Shown: in pieces, positions 18,086-27,427 of the stretch
Position numbering within the stretch: position 1 is the stretch's first letter
Layout of the letters: every line of letters starts with the position of its first letter
NCBI GenBank assembly: GCA_021737645.1
Contig: JAIPDO010000029.1
Coordinates: forward strand, 1-49,498
Source of the DNA: Desulfarculaceae bacterium
GTDB taxonomy: Bacteria > Desulfobacterota > Desulfarculia > Desulfarculales > Desulfarculaceae
DNA: 49,498 bases
Direction of reading: 5' to 3'
Notes under the pieces: generated by a model
Told to the model about the DNA's origin: nothing
What the model saw: the letters and a program-made list of their open reading frames with translations, nothing else
Databases searched by the model: none
Made by a program: the position numbers and the translations under genes

Positions 18086-19681
18086 CTAGGATGCCTCCCC
18101 CAGCGAAGCCGCTTGATTGGCCGCTTTGAGGGTCTTGAGCAGGGCGGTGGCGTCTTCCGGGGTCAGGCCGCCTTCCGGCACGGCCAGGCGCTCGGCCAGC
18201 TGGGCCAGGCGGCTGCTTAGTTGGCGCATCTCGTCGGCCAGCTCGGCCGGCTCCACCTTGGCCAGCTCCACCGGGCGGGCGCCCAGCTCCAGCACCTCGT
18301 TCCAGCGAGGGATGTGGAAGCGGACCTTGGGGAAGCGGGTATGGGCCAGGGCCTTGAAGGTGACGATCTGTTCCTCCTCGCCGTGGATCAGGTTCACCTT
18401 GACGCCGGGGCGCATCAGGGGCTCCATCCAACTCAGAAGCTCATTCTGGTCGGCGTGGGCCGAGAAGCCGTTGATGGTGTGCACCTTGGCCCGCACCGCC
18501 ACCTCCTCGCGGAATATCTTCACCTTGGGCGCGCCTTCCACCAGCAGGCGGCCGGTGGTGTTCTTGGCCTGGAAGCCCACGATGATTACATGGCAGTTTG
18601 GCCGCCACAGGTTGTGCTTCAGGTGGTGCTTGATGCGCCCGGCGTTGGCCATGCCGCTGCCCGCGATGATGATGGCCGGGCCCATGTGCCGGTTGATGTT
18701 CCGGCTTTCCTCGGTGGTGGTGGTGAACTTCAGGTTGGGGAGGTTGAGCGGCGTGTCGCCGTTGGCCAGAATTTCCTTGGTGTCGGCGTCGAAATACTCG
18801 GGGTGGTCCCTAAATATGCGGGTGGCGTTGATGGCAAGGGGCGAGTCAAGAAACACCGGCATGTCATCGGGCAGCTCGCCCCGGCGGTGGGCGGCGGCCA
18901 GGATGTAGATGATCTCCTGGGTGCGCTCCACGGCAAAGGCCGGGATGAGCACTTTGCCGCCTTCCTCGTAGGCCTCCTTGACCACTGCCAGAAGCTCGTC
19001 TACGCTGGCGGGAAGGGATTTGTGGGTGCGCCCACCGTAGGTGGTTTCCATGAATAGGGTGTCCACCGGGTCCATCTTGCCGGGGTCGGGCACGATGAGC
19101 TGGTTGGGACGGCCCAGGTCGCCCGAGAAGCCCACCCGGTGCACTCCGTCTTCACCTTGCAGGGTCAGGTGCAGGCTGGCCGCTCCCAGGATGTGGCCCG
19201 CGTTTACAAAGCAGGCCCGCACTCCGGGCAGAAGCTCCTCGTGGCACTCCAGCTCTATCGGCCTGAGCAGGGTGATGGCCGCCTCGGCGTCGGCCACCTC
19301 GTACAGGGGGTCCAGCGCGTTTTTGCCCTGGCGGCGGTTCTTGCGGCTCTGCCATTCGGCCTCCATCTCCTGGATGTGGGCCGAGTCCAGCCAGAGGATC
19401 TTGAGTAGCTCGCAGGTGGGTTTGGAGGCGAATATAGGGCCGGAATAGCCGCCCCGCACCAAGCGGGGCACCAGGCCGGAGTGATCTATATGAGCATGGG
19501 TGATGAAGATGGCGCTGAGGTCCGGCACCCGGTAGGGCCGGTCGATCCAGTTGCGCCGCTCTAGCTGGGAGCTGCCCTGGAAAAGGCCGCAGTCCACCAG
19601 GAAGCAGCGGTCGTCGTCCATTTCGATGAGGTAGGATGATCCGGTGACGGTGCGGGCCGCGCCCATACAGGTTAGTCGCAT
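18086..19681 (-). CDS. MBL-fold beta-CASP RNase-like hydrolase
   Basis: 531 residues. The metallo-beta-lactamase motif HAHIDH (62-67) binds the catalytic metals. A beta-CASP insertion follows, and the RNA-specificity region contains SGMANAGRIKHHL and NGFSAHADQNELL, the arrangement of CPSF-73/RNase J relatives. It is probably a ribonuclease. A C-terminal helical tail of about 70 residues is rich in Leu, Ala and Arg. The ATG at 19681 has AAGGAG 6 nt upstream. It is the first gene of a minus-strand run that continues through rng to the lipoate genes, grouping three candidate RNA-metabolism proteins. Confidence 0.88.
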   Translation of the reverse strand: MRLTCMGAARTVTGSSYLIEMDDDRCFLVDCGLFQGSSQLERRNWIDRPYRVPDLSAIFITHAHIDHSGLVPRLVRGGYSGPIFASKPTCELLKILWLDSAHIQEMEAEWQSRKNRRQGKNALDPLYEVADAEAAITLLRPIELECHEELLPGVRACFVNAGHILGAASLHLTLQGEDGVHRVGFSGDLGRPNQLIVPDPGKMDPVDTLFMETTYGGRTHKSLPASVDELLAVVKEAYEEGGKVLIPAFAVERTQEIIYILAAAHRRGELPDDMPVFLDSPLAINATRIFRDHPEYFDADTKEILANGDTPLNLPNLKFTTTTEESRNINRHMGPAIIIAGSGMANAGRIKHHLKHNLWRPNCHVIIVGFQAKNTTGRLLVEGAPKVKIFREEVAVRAKVHTINGFSAHADQNELLSWMEPLMRPGVKVNLIHGEEEQIVTFKALAHTRFPKVRFHIPRWNEVLELGARPVELAKVEPAELADEMRQLSSRLAQLAERLAVPEGGLTPEDATALLKTLKAANQAASLGEAS

Positions 19682-19847
19682 TACCTACTCCTTGGCCTGG
19701 TAGAATTGCTCCGGCCGGACCCACGGCCCATGTCTTGACAGCGGGCAACCGTTGCGTGGACTATACGAAAACGACTGCTAGTATATCAGGGTCTTTGTCC
19801 TTGGTCCCATGGCCGGGGGCAAAGAATCATCCCCAAGAGGTGAGGCC

Positions 19848-20510
19848 ATGCCGGATAAAAGCGAGCAACAATACGTAATCGACTCACTCAGCGCCCGGGA
19901 ATCCTGGCGCATGTTCCGCATCATGAGTGAGTTCGTCGACGCCATCGACGAGATGAGCCACATCCCCAAGGGGGTGAGCATCTTCGGCTCAGCCAGGGTG
20001 GCGCCGGACAGCCCCGAGTACAAATTGGCCGAAAACATGGGCCGCCAACTGGTGGAGGCGGGGTTTTCGGTGATCACCGGCGGCGGCGGCGGGGTCATGG
20101 AGGCGGGCAACAAGGGAGCCACCGAGGCGGGCGGGCACTCCATAGGGCTCAACATCGAGCTGCCTTTTGAGCAGCGGCCCAACCCCTACGCCAACGTGCG
20201 CCTGGACTTCCGCTACTTTTTCGTGCGCAAGGTCATCTTCGTCAAGTACTCGGTGGCCTACATAGTCATGCCCGGAGGCTTCGGCACTTTGGACGAAATG
20301 GCCGAGGCCCTCACCCTAATTCAGACCAGGCGAATACGCCCCTTCCCGGTCATCTTGATGGGCAGCGATTACTGGTCGGGGCTGGTAGACTGGATCAAGA
20401 ACACCCAACTAGCCGGGAAGATGATTAGTCCTGAAGATTTGGACTACTTCCGGGTCATGGACGACCCGGTCGAGGTGGTTCGGCTCATCAAACAAGTGGT
20501 GATACTGTAG
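19848..20510 (+). CDS. LOG-family protein (TIGR00730-like Rossmann-fold nucleotide hydrolase)
   Basis: 220 residues from the ATG at 19848, which has AAGAGGTG just upstream; an in-frame ATG at 19809 lacks such a site. The LOG signature is intact: [14 protein letters not shown] (78-91) and PGGFGTLDE (142-150). Members cleave nucleoside 5'-monophosphates to free base (cytokinin-activation type), although many bacterial members were first annotated as lysine decarboxylases. It is divergent from the MBL gene across 166 bp and leads a plus-strand series of housekeeping genes. Confidence 0.9.
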   Translation: MPDKSEQQYVIDSLSARESWRMFRIMSEFVDAIDEMSHIPKGVSIFGSARVAPDSPEYKLAENMGRQLVEAGFSVITGGGGGVMEAGNKGATEAGGHSIGLNIELPFEQRPNPYANVRLDFRYFFVRKVIFVKYSVAYIVMPGGFGTLDEMAEALTLIQTRRIRPFPVILMGSDYWSGLVDWIKNTQLAGKMISPEDLDYFRVMDDPVEVVRLIKQVVIL

Positions 20511-20545
20511 AGTCCGAAATAAATCTTTTCGGCGCGGAGCGTTAC

Positions 20546-21142
20546 ATGAGAGCAACCAAGTTAGTGGTTTTCGCAATCATGGCTGCGGCCATTACCTTAA
20601 CTTTTATGGCCGGGGGAGCGTCCCTGGCTGCAAGGAGCAATCCCGTGGTCAAACTTCAGACCAGCATGGGCGACATCGAAGTCGAACTGTATGCCGACAA
20701 GGCCCCAAAATCCGTGGAGAATTTCCTGGCCTACGTCAACAAAGGCTTTTACAACGGCACGATTTTCCATCGGGTGATCAACGGTTTCATGGTCCAGGGC
20801 GGCGGGCTCAACGACAAGATGCAGCTCAAGGCCACCGATAAGCCCATTCAGAACGAGGCGGACAACGGCCTGACCAACGATGAGTACACCCTGGCCATGG
20901 CCCGTACCATGGACCCCAACAGCGCCACCGCCCAGTTTTTCATCAACGTGACCGACAACGACTTCCTCAACTTCAAGAGCAAGGACGCTCAGGGTTGGGG
21001 CTATGCCGTGTTCGGCAAGGTGATCAAGGGCATGGACGTAGTGGACAAAATCAAGGCCGTGGAGACCACCACCAAGGGCATGCACCAGGACGTGCCGGTG
21101 ACCCCCGTGGTGATCGAAAAGGCGGAAGTGGTCCAGGAGTAA
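20546..21142 (+). CDS. Exported cyclophilin-type peptidyl-prolyl isomerase
   Basis: 198 residues. An N-terminal signal peptide (hydrophobic about 6-28, likely cleaved near SLAAR) precedes a compact cyclophilin domain with [21 protein letters not shown] and the late [15 protein letters not shown] motif. It should act in the periplasm on prolyl bonds of exported proteins, comparable to PpiA. It is followed by nth after only 3 bp. Confidence 0.92.
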   Translation: MRATKLVVFAIMAAAITLTFMAGGASLAARSNPVVKLQTSMGDIEVELYADKAPKSVENFLAYVNKGFYNGTIFHRVINGFMVQGGGLNDKMQLKATDKPIQNEADNGLTNDEYTLAMARTMDPNSATAQFFINVTDNDFLNFKSKDAQGWGYAVFGKVIKGMDVVDKIKAVETTTKGMHQDVPVTPVVIEKAEVVQE

Positions 21143-21145
21143 GCC

Positions 21146-21835
21146 TTGGCCAAGAGCGCGGCTAAAACCAGCGGGCGGGGTTTTTCCCCGCCCGACCCCG
21201 CCAGGGTGAAGGCGGTGTTGGCCGCCCTTAACAAGCTGTACCCCAAGGCCAAGTGCGCCCTGGACTACACAACTCCGTGGGAGCTTTTGGTGGCCACCAT
21301 CCTGAGCGCCCAGTGCACCGACCAGCGGGTGAACCTGGTCACTCCCGGCCTGTTTGCCAAGTATCCCGCTGTGGCCGATTTCGCCAAAGCGGATATCACC
21401 GAGTTGGAAGATGCGGTGCGCTCCACCGGCTTTTTCCGCAACAAGGCCAAGTCCATCAAGGGCGCGGCCCAGGCCATCGTGGAAAGCCACGGCGGGCAGG
21501 TACCCGGCGATCTGGACGCCCTGGTGAAGCTGCCCGGCGTGGGGCGCAAGACGGCCAACGTGGTGCTGGGCAACTCCTTCAATGTGCCGGGCATCACCGT
21601 GGACACTCACGTGGGACGAGTTTGCCGCCGCCTGGAATTCACCGACCAGACCGACGCGGTCAAGGCCGAGTTCGCCCTCATGGAGATCATCCCCAAAAAG
21701 CGCTGGACCGCTTTCAGCCATCAGGTCATTTCTCACGGACGTCAGGTGTGCCACTCGCGAAAGCCGGATTGCCCGAACTGCGGACTGCTCAAGCACTGCC
21801 CCTTTGGGCAGGAGCACATAGCTGATCAGGATTAG
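21146..21835 (+). CDS. nth: Endonuclease III (DNA glycosylase/AP lyase)
   Basis: 229 residues from a TTG start 3 bp after the cyclophilin stop. The helix-hairpin-helix LPGVGRKTA contains the lyase lysine K135, and VDTHVGR supplies the catalytic D153. The C-terminal 4Fe-4S loop is C202-X6-C209-X2-C212-X5-C218, the exact Nth spacing. It removes oxidised pyrimidines and nicks the abasic site in base excision repair. Confidence 0.95.
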   Translation: MAKSAAKTSGRGFSPPDPARVKAVLAALNKLYPKAKCALDYTTPWELLVATILSAQCTDQRVNLVTPGLFAKYPAVADFAKADITELEDAVRSTGFFRNKAKSIKGAAQAIVESHGGQVPGDLDALVKLPGVGRKTANVVLGNSFNVPGITVDTHVGRVCRRLEFTDQTDAVKAEFALMEIIPKKRWTAFSHQVISHGRQVCHSRKPDCPNCGLLKHCPFGQEHIADQD

Positions 21836-21839
21836 GACC

Positions 21840-22118
21840 ATGGAAAAAGAACGAGTCTTCGTCGTGGTCCTGGGCAAGGACCAAAAAGGAATTATCGCCC
21901 AGGTAAGCGGTTTGTTGTTTCAGCACGGGGCCAACATCGAGGACGTGCAGCAGAAGGTCATGGACGGCACCTTTGTGATGACCATGCTGGTGGACATCAG
22001 TGAGAGCGCTTCCGGCTCGGCCGGGCTGCGCAAGGCCTTGGACGAGCTGGCCGAATCCTTGGGCCTAAAGGTGATGCTGCATAACGAGGCGGTCATCAAG
22101 GCCATGCACAGGATTTAG
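21840..22118 (+). CDS. ACT-domain regulatory protein (UPF0237 type)
   Basis: A 92-residue protein that is essentially one ACT fold: FVVVLGKDQKGIIAQVSGLL opens it and NIEDVQQKVMDGTFVMTMLVDI follows, the regulatory amino-acid-binding pattern. It starts 4 bp after nth and is 15 bp from the DUF711 gene, a pairing seen in many bacteria. It probably binds a small ligand and acts with its neighbour; the ligand is unknown. Confidence 0.88.
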   Translation: MEKERVFVVVLGKDQKGIIAQVSGLLFQHGANIEDVQQKVMDGTFVMTMLVDISESASGSAGLRKALDELAESLGLKVMLHNEAVIKAMHRI

Positions 22119-22133
22119 GGGTAGGGTGCCGCC

Positions 22134-23492
22134 ATGGAATTCGGAGTAGAAGAGGTATTTGAAACCGCGGGGATGATTCTCTTTGAGAATTTCGACATCC
22201 GCGCGGTCACCCTGGGGGTGAACCTCAAGGATCTGATCGACCGCGACGCCGGCCGCCTGGCCGAGGATACCCAGGAGCGTCTAGCCGGGCTGGGCAGGCG
22301 CCTGGTCAGCGAAGCCGGGGCGCTCAGCGAGTCCATGGGCCTGCCCATCATCAACAAGCGCCTGTCCATCACCCCGGCCGCCTGGCTTATCGAGCCCTGC
22401 GCCCAGGCCGACGCGCCCCTGGTGCTGGCCCAGGCCCTGGACCGGGCCGCCTGCGAGGCGGGGGTGGACTTCATCGGCGGTTTCGGGGCGTTGGTGCAAA
22501 AAGGGGCCACCGCCGCCGACCGGCGCATCATGGAGTCTTTGCCCCAGGTGCTCAGCTCCACCCAGCGGCTTTGCGGCTTCTTGAACCTGGCCTCCACCCT
22601 GGCGGGCATGAACATGGACGCCATCGTCCGCCTGGGCCACATCCTCAAGGACATGGCCGCCGCGGCGGACAAGGGCATCGCTTGCGCCAAGTTCGTGGCC
22701 TTTTGCAACGCGCCGGAAGACAATCCCTTCATGGCCGGGGCCTTCCATGGCGGGGGCGAGGCCGACGCGGCACTGAACGTGGGCATCAGCGGGCCCGGCG
22801 TGGTGCGGGCGGTGGTGGACAAGCACCCCGAGGCCGACCTCACCGAGCTTAGCGAGATAATCCGGCGCACCGTGTTCAAGATCACCCGTGGTGGCGAGTT
22901 GGTGGGCCGCGAGCTGGCCCGGCGCCTGGGCGTGCCCTTCGGGGTGGTGGACATAAGCCTGGCTCCCACCACGGCCATTGGCGACAGCGTGGGCCGCATC
23001 TTGGAGGGCATGGGCCTGGAGCGGGTGGGCGCGCCGGGCACCACCGCCGCCTTGGCTCTTTTGATCGACGCGGTTAAAAAGGGCGGGGCCATGGCTTCGG
23101 GCCGGGTGGGCGGCCTCTCGGGCACCTTCATTCCGGTGAGCGAGGACGAGGCCATGATCGAGGCGGTTCAGATGGGGGCGCTGAGCTTGGAAAAACTGGA
23201 AGCCATGACCGCCGTATGTTCGGTGGGCCTGGACATGTTCGCCGTGCCCGGCGATACCAGCGCGGGCACCTTGTCGGCCATCATCGCCGACGAGTTGGCT
23301 ATAGGCATGGCCAACGACAAGACCACCGGGGTCAGGGTGATCCCCGCGCCGGGCACCGTGGCCGGAGATATGATCGACTTCGGCGGCCTGTTGGGCCGCG
23401 CGCCGGTGATGCCGGTGTGCGGCTTCTCGGGCGAGGCCTTCGTGGCCAGGGGCGGCAGTATGCCACCCCCCATACGCTCGCTGAGGAACTAG
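22134..23492 (+). CDS. DUF711/UPF0210 (PFL-family) protein
   Basis: 452 residues matching the DUF711/PFL-like family in length and pattern: MILFENFDIRAVTLG near the start, a Gly/Ala-rich core with AFHGGGEADAALNVGISGPGVV, and a C-terminal segment AIGMANDKTTGVRVIPAPG. Members resemble glycyl-radical enzyme folds but lack an obvious glycyl-radical motif, and their activity is not established. It is always expected beside the ACT protein, which lies 15 bp upstream here. Confidence 0.88.
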   Translation: MEFGVEEVFETAGMILFENFDIRAVTLGVNLKDLIDRDAGRLAEDTQERLAGLGRRLVSEAGALSESMGLPIINKRLSITPAAWLIEPCAQADAPLVLAQALDRAACEAGVDFIGGFGALVQKGATAADRRIMESLPQVLSSTQRLCGFLNLASTLAGMNMDAIVRLGHILKDMAAAADKGIACAKFVAFCNAPEDNPFMAGAFHGGGEADAALNVGISGPGVVRAVVDKHPEADLTELSEIIRRTVFKITRGGELVGRELARRLGVPFGVVDISLAPTTAIGDSVGRILEGMGLERVGAPGTTAALALLIDAVKKGGAMASGRVGGLSGTFIPVSEDEAMIEAVQMGALSLEKLEAMTAVCSVGLDMFAVPGDTSAGTLSAIIADELAIGMANDKTTGVRVIPAPGTVAGDMIDFGGLLGRAPVMPVCGFSGEAFVARGGSMPPPIRSLRN

Positions 23493-23566
23493 TCTGAAGA
23501 TCACACGACGGCCCAAGGCTCACCTTTGCCGGGCAGTCGGGGTTGGGTTTCCGCCGAGGGGGAAAA

Positions 23567-24517
23567 ATGGATTTTCAGATACGGGTGTTGTCCTCCATAG
23601 CGGTCCTGGTGGGCCTGATCTGCCTGGCGGTTCTGCTGCGCAAGCTCAAGGTGCTCGACGAGTCCCACGGCGCTTTGTTTGCCAAGCTGGTCTCCCAGGT
23701 GACCCTGCCCGCCACCATCTTCGTCTATCTGGTTGAACAACCCATCCCCTGGTGCGAGACCCAGTTGGCAGGGATCATGTTCCTGGCCGAGGTGGTTTGT
23801 CTGGTTCTGGCCTGGCTGGTGGGGCGTTGTATCGGCCTGGACCGGCCCCGCCTGGGCGCTTTCATCCTCACCGCCGGTTTCGGCTCCTCGGCCCTGTTGG
23901 GTTATGCCCTGGTGTCGGAGGCCTTCCCCGGCCAGGCCCAGGCCATAGTGGACGCGGTCATCATCTCCGAACTGGGCGTGGGCCCGGCCCTGTTCACCAT
24001 AGGGGTCATGGTGGCCATCTACTTCGGCGGGCAGCAAGTCGGAACCAGGGAAAGGGTTTCGGCGGCCCTGGCCTTTTTCCGCTCCCCCATATTCTTCGCC
24101 CTGGCCCTGGGGCTGATTTGCGCTTCGTTTGGTTTGCCCATCCACAACCCGGTGGTGGCTTCTCTCCTGGACGGCCTTAAGGTGGTTGCCGGGGCCAACA
24201 CCCTGGCCGTAGCCCTAACCGTAGGCCTTATCCTGCGGCTCAACGTGCTCTCCGCCGGGGTGGGGTTGGTGGCGGCGGTGTGCGCCATTAAGCTGATCCT
24301 GAAGCCGCTGCTGGTTTGGCTGCCCTTGTCGCTTTTGGATCTGCCCGATCTGGGCAAGCACATCCTCATTCTTGAGGCGGCCATGCCCTCGGCTCTGCTG
24401 GGCGTGGTTTTGGCCAAACGCTACGGCTGCGACGGCGGCCTGGCGGCCAAGCTGGCCTTTTCCACCACCATCGCCGGCGGGGCCACCATTGTGCTGGTGG
24501 CCTGGCTAATGATCTGA
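23567..24517 (+). CDS. AEC-family (auxin efflux carrier-like) transporter
   Basis: 316 residues from the ATG at 23567, preceded by GAGGGGG; an ATG at 23543 is in frame but lacks a ribosome site. About ten hydrophobic helices are visible, with a short hydrophilic middle section (about 158-170) and the NTLAVALTVGLIL and EAAMPSALLGVVLAKRY segments common in AEC proteins. It is likely a secondary carrier of organic acids or similar anions in the inner membrane. The substrate cannot be read from sequence. It converges on asnB with a 14-bp gap. Confidence 0.85.
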   Translation: MDFQIRVLSSIAVLVGLICLAVLLRKLKVLDESHGALFAKLVSQVTLPATIFVYLVEQPIPWCETQLAGIMFLAEVVCLVLAWLVGRCIGLDRPRLGAFILTAGFGSSALLGYALVSEAFPGQAQAIVDAVIISELGVGPALFTIGVMVAIYFGGQQVGTRERVSAALAFFRSPIFFALALGLICASFGLPIHNPVVASLLDGLKVVAGANTLAVALTVGLILRLNVLSAGVGLVAAVCAIKLILKPLLVWLPLSLLDLPDLGKHILILEAAMPSALLGVVLAKRYGCDGGLAAKLAFSTTIAGGATIVLVAWLMI

Positions 24518-24531
24518 TAGAGGGTTCCGCT

Positions 24532-26505
24532 TCAGACTACTGGCTGATTCTCCAGCCAAGCCTGGAACATTAGCACCGTCCATAGCTGGTGGTGCCGGTC
24601 GCGGCGTTCGCTCTGGTGCTCGCTCCAGGCCTGGGCGATGGGCTGGGGGTTGAACCAGCCCTCCCGCTCCAGGCGGCCCGGCTCCAGCAGGGCCGCGCCC
24701 CAATCCTTTAGCGGACCGCGCAGCCAGGCGGCCAGGGGAACCCCGAAGCCCATCTTGGGGCGGTCCAAAAGTTGGCGGGGCAGGTGGCGGTAGGCCACCT
24801 GGCGCAGGGGCCACTTGCCCCGGCCGTCCCGGGCCAGGAGCCCGGCGGGCATGCGCCAGGCCAGCTCCACCACCCGGTGGTCCAGCAGGGGGCTGCGGGC
24901 CTCCAGGCTCACCGCCATGCTGGCCCGGTCCACCTTGACCAGGATGTCGTCGGGCAGGTAGCTCATCCCATCCCAATACATCATGCGCCGGTCATAGGGC
25001 GCGGCGTCCTCGGGCCCGGAGGCTTGGGACAGGACCGTGCCCGCCTCGCCATCGCCGCGCACCAGCCCGGCCGGGTTAAAGCCGAGCGACATGAGGCGGC
25101 GGTACAGTTCGCGCTCGTCGCGGCAGGCCAGGAGGGACGCCACCCGGTCCAGGTTGTCGGCCGGGTTGCTCTTGCGCAGCCGCCGGGGCAAAACCGCCAT
25201 GGCCCCGCGCAACAGGCGGTCCCAGGTGCTGGTGGGCAGGGCCGTAAGCGCTCCGGCCAGGGCCCGGCGCAGGGGCAGGGGGGCCTGGCGGTTGAAGCGG
25301 GCCAGGCGCTGGGCCCAGAAATAGCGGTCATAGCCCATGAAGGCCTCGTCCCCGCCGTCGCCGGTGAGGGCCACGGTGACCTGCTCTCTAGCCAAGCGGG
25401 AAACCAGGTAGGAGGGTATCTGGGAGGAGTCGCCAAAGGGCTCGTCGTAAATGGTGGGCAACAGGGGAACCACGTCCAGGGCCTGCCCCGGCGATACGTA
25501 AAGTTCGGTGTGCTCGGTGCCCAGGTGCTTGGCCACCTGGCGGGCAAAGGGTGCTTCGTCATGCCCGGCCTGGTTGAAGCCGATGGAAAAGGTGCGCACC
25601 GGCAGGGAAGATCGTTGCCCCATCAGCGCCACTACAGTGGAGGAGTCGATGCCGCCGGAGAGCAACGCGCCCAGGGGCACATCGGAGACCATTCTCATAT
25701 GCACCGCGTCGCCCAGCAGCCCTTCCAAGCGGGTCGCCGCCTCCTGGGGAGGGCCGGCGAGGGGATCGGCCAGGCCTCGGGCCATGGCCTGTCCTAGGGA
25801 CCAGTAGGCCTGGGGCTCGGGCAAAACCTGGCGTTGGGTGGGGTCCAGGCAGATGAAGCAGCCTGGGGTCAGCTTGCGCAGGCCCTGGAATATGCAGTGG
25901 GGCGCGGGCACGTAGCCGTGGCGTACGTAGGCGGCCAGAGCCCGGCGGTCCATCTGCCCCTGAAAATCGGGGTGGGGTGCAAGGGCCTTCAGCTCCGAGG
26001 CGAACATCAGGCTGCCCTCAGCCCAGCCGTAGTAAAGGGGCTTTTGGCCCATGCGGTCCCGGGCCAGGAACAGTCGCTTGGCTCGCCGGTCCCACAGGGC
26101 CAGGGCGAACATGCCGTTGGCCTCTTGTAATGCCTTTTCCAGGCCCCAGGCGGCGATGGCCTGCAAAAGCACCTCGCTGTCCGAGCGCCCCCGCCACCTC
26201 CCGGCCAGCTCCGGGTCAGCGGACTCCAGGCGGCGGCGCAGGGTTTCGAAATTGTAGACCTCGCCATTGTAGGCCAGCACCAGATTGCCGTCGTGGGAGA
26301 GCATGGGCTGGGACCCGGCCGGGCTCAGGTCGATGATGGACAAGCGGCGGTGCCCCAGGGCGACCCCGCTGCCTGGATCCACCCACTGGCCCGAGTCATC
26401 CGGCCCCCGGTGAGCCAGGGTCTGGTTCATGGCCCGGCAGATATGCTCCAGATCTTGTCTGCCGCGCTGGGAACGGCTGTCTATGAAACCGGCGAATCCG
26501 CACAT
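24532..26505 (-). CDS. asnB: Asparagine synthetase, glutamine-hydrolysing
   Basis: 657 residues. The class II glutaminase nucleophile is Cys2 (MCGFAGFID), with HRGPDDSG and the RRLSIIDLSPAGSQPM strand. The synthetase half has the ATP pyrophosphatase P-loop LLSGGIDSS and the ALTGDGGDEAFMGYDRY segment. It makes asparagine from aspartate, glutamine and ATP. Two-domain AsnB homologues also amidate surface sugars. There is no glycan gene directly adjacent, so the metabolic role is the default. Confidence 0.92.
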   Translation of the reverse strand: MCGFAGFIDSRSQRGRQDLEHICRAMNQTLAHRGPDDSGQWVDPGSGVALGHRRLSIIDLSPAGSQPMLSHDGNLVLAYNGEVYNFETLRRRLESADPELAGRWRGRSDSEVLLQAIAAWGLEKALQEANGMFALALWDRRAKRLFLARDRMGQKPLYYGWAEGSLMFASELKALAPHPDFQGQMDRRALAAYVRHGYVPAPHCIFQGLRKLTPGCFICLDPTQRQVLPEPQAYWSLGQAMARGLADPLAGPPQEAATRLEGLLGDAVHMRMVSDVPLGALLSGGIDSSTVVALMGQRSSLPVRTFSIGFNQAGHDEAPFARQVAKHLGTEHTELYVSPGQALDVVPLLPTIYDEPFGDSSQIPSYLVSRLAREQVTVALTGDGGDEAFMGYDRYFWAQRLARFNRQAPLPLRRALAGALTALPTSTWDRLLRGAMAVLPRRLRKSNPADNLDRVASLLACRDERELYRRLMSLGFNPAGLVRGDGEAGTVLSQASGPEDAAPYDRRMMYWDGMSYLPDDILVKVDRASMAVSLEARSPLLDHRVVELAWRMPAGLLARDGRGKWPLRQVAYRHLPRQLLDRPKMGFGVPLAAWLRGPLKDWGAALLEPGRLEREGWFNPQPIAQAWSEHQSERRDRHHQLWTVLMFQAWLENQPVV

Positions 26506-26628
26506 GCCTGTTCATCCCGATGAAATGAGGCGCGCCCGCCATGGGGCGCATTGGCCAAAACTAGCACGAGCCGCCCCGGCTTGACTATCCCCGCTTCGCC
26601 TTGAAGAGAGGTGGCCCGGGGTGCGATG

Positions 26629-26656
26629 ATTATAGGTATGGCGGCTTTTTTGTCCG
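26629..26656 (-). promoter_or_regulatory. Candidate promoter of asnB
   Basis: Minus-strand CGGACA (26651-26656), a 16-bp spacer and a perfect TATAAT (26629-26634), about 125 bp upstream of the asnB start, inside the 190-bp gap to the divergent pcm gene. Confidence 0.45.
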
Positions 26657-26695
26657 GACGGCCACGGCGGCTGCCCGGTGGAGGAGGGGAAAGCC

Positions 26696-27400
26696 ATGTT
26701 CACGCGAAGGTTCTTAGGTTGTCTTTTGCTGCTGACCCTGGCTATGCCCGCCCAGGGAGGGGACTACGCCGCCGCGCGGAAGCAAATGGTGGCCCGGCAA
26801 CTGGCCTCCAGGGACATACGCGATCAGCAAGTGCTGGCGGCCATGGGCCGGGTGCCGCGCCACGAATTCGTGCCGTTCAAAATGCGAGGCCAGGCCTACG
26901 GCGACCATCCCCTGCCCATAGGCCAGGGCCAGACCATTTCCCAACCATATATCGTGGCTTTCATGAGCCAGGCGGTGCGGGTGAAGCCCGGCGATAAGGT
27001 GCTGGAGATCGGCACCGGCTCGGGCTACCAGGCTGCGGTGTTGGCGGCCATGGGGGCCAAGGTCTACAGCGTTGAGATCATCCCCGAACTGGCCCAGCGG
27101 GCCGGGACGCTGCTCAAACGCTTAGGCTACGCGGTGCATATCAAAGTGGGTGACGGTAACTTCGGCTGGCCCCAAGAGGCTCCCTTTGACGCCATCCTGG
27201 TAACCGCAGCCGCCCGGCATGTGCCCCCCAAGCTGGTGGAGCAGTTGAAGCCGGGCGGGCGCATGGTCATCCCGGTAGGGCCGGGTGCATGGGCCGAGGA
27301 GTTGGTGCTGGTGACCAAGGATTCGCAGGGCAAGGTGAAAAAGCGCTCCCTGATGGCGGTGCGTTTCGTGCCCCTGGTGGGCGGCGATCAGCCCAAGTAA
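26696..27400 (+). CDS. pcm: Protein-L-isoaspartate O-methyltransferase with signal peptide
   Basis: 234 residues from the ATG at 26696. An in-frame GTG 18 bases upstream overlaps the ribosome site GGAGG, so it is less likely. The catalytic domain shows QTISQPYIVAFM and the SAM-binding VLEIGTGSGYQ, then GDGNFGWPQEAPFDAI, the PCMT motifs. It methylates L-isoaspartyl residues so they can revert to aspartate. Unusually, the protein opens with FTRRFLGCLLLLTLAMPAQG, a convincing export signal, so it should work in the periplasm. The sixA-like gene follows 28 bp downstream. Confidence 0.92.
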   Translation: MFTRRFLGCLLLLTLAMPAQGGDYAAARKQMVARQLASRDIRDQQVLAAMGRVPRHEFVPFKMRGQAYGDHPLPIGQGQTISQPYIVAFMSQAVRVKPGDKVLEIGTGSGYQAAVLAAMGAKVYSVEIIPELAQRAGTLLKRLGYAVHIKVGDGNFGWPQEAPFDAILVTAAARHVPPKLVEQLKPGGRMVIPVGPGAWAEELVLVTKDSQGKVKKRSLMAVRFVPLVGGDQPK

Positions 27401-27427
27401 TGCACAAAGGCGGAAAAGAGGTGTGCC

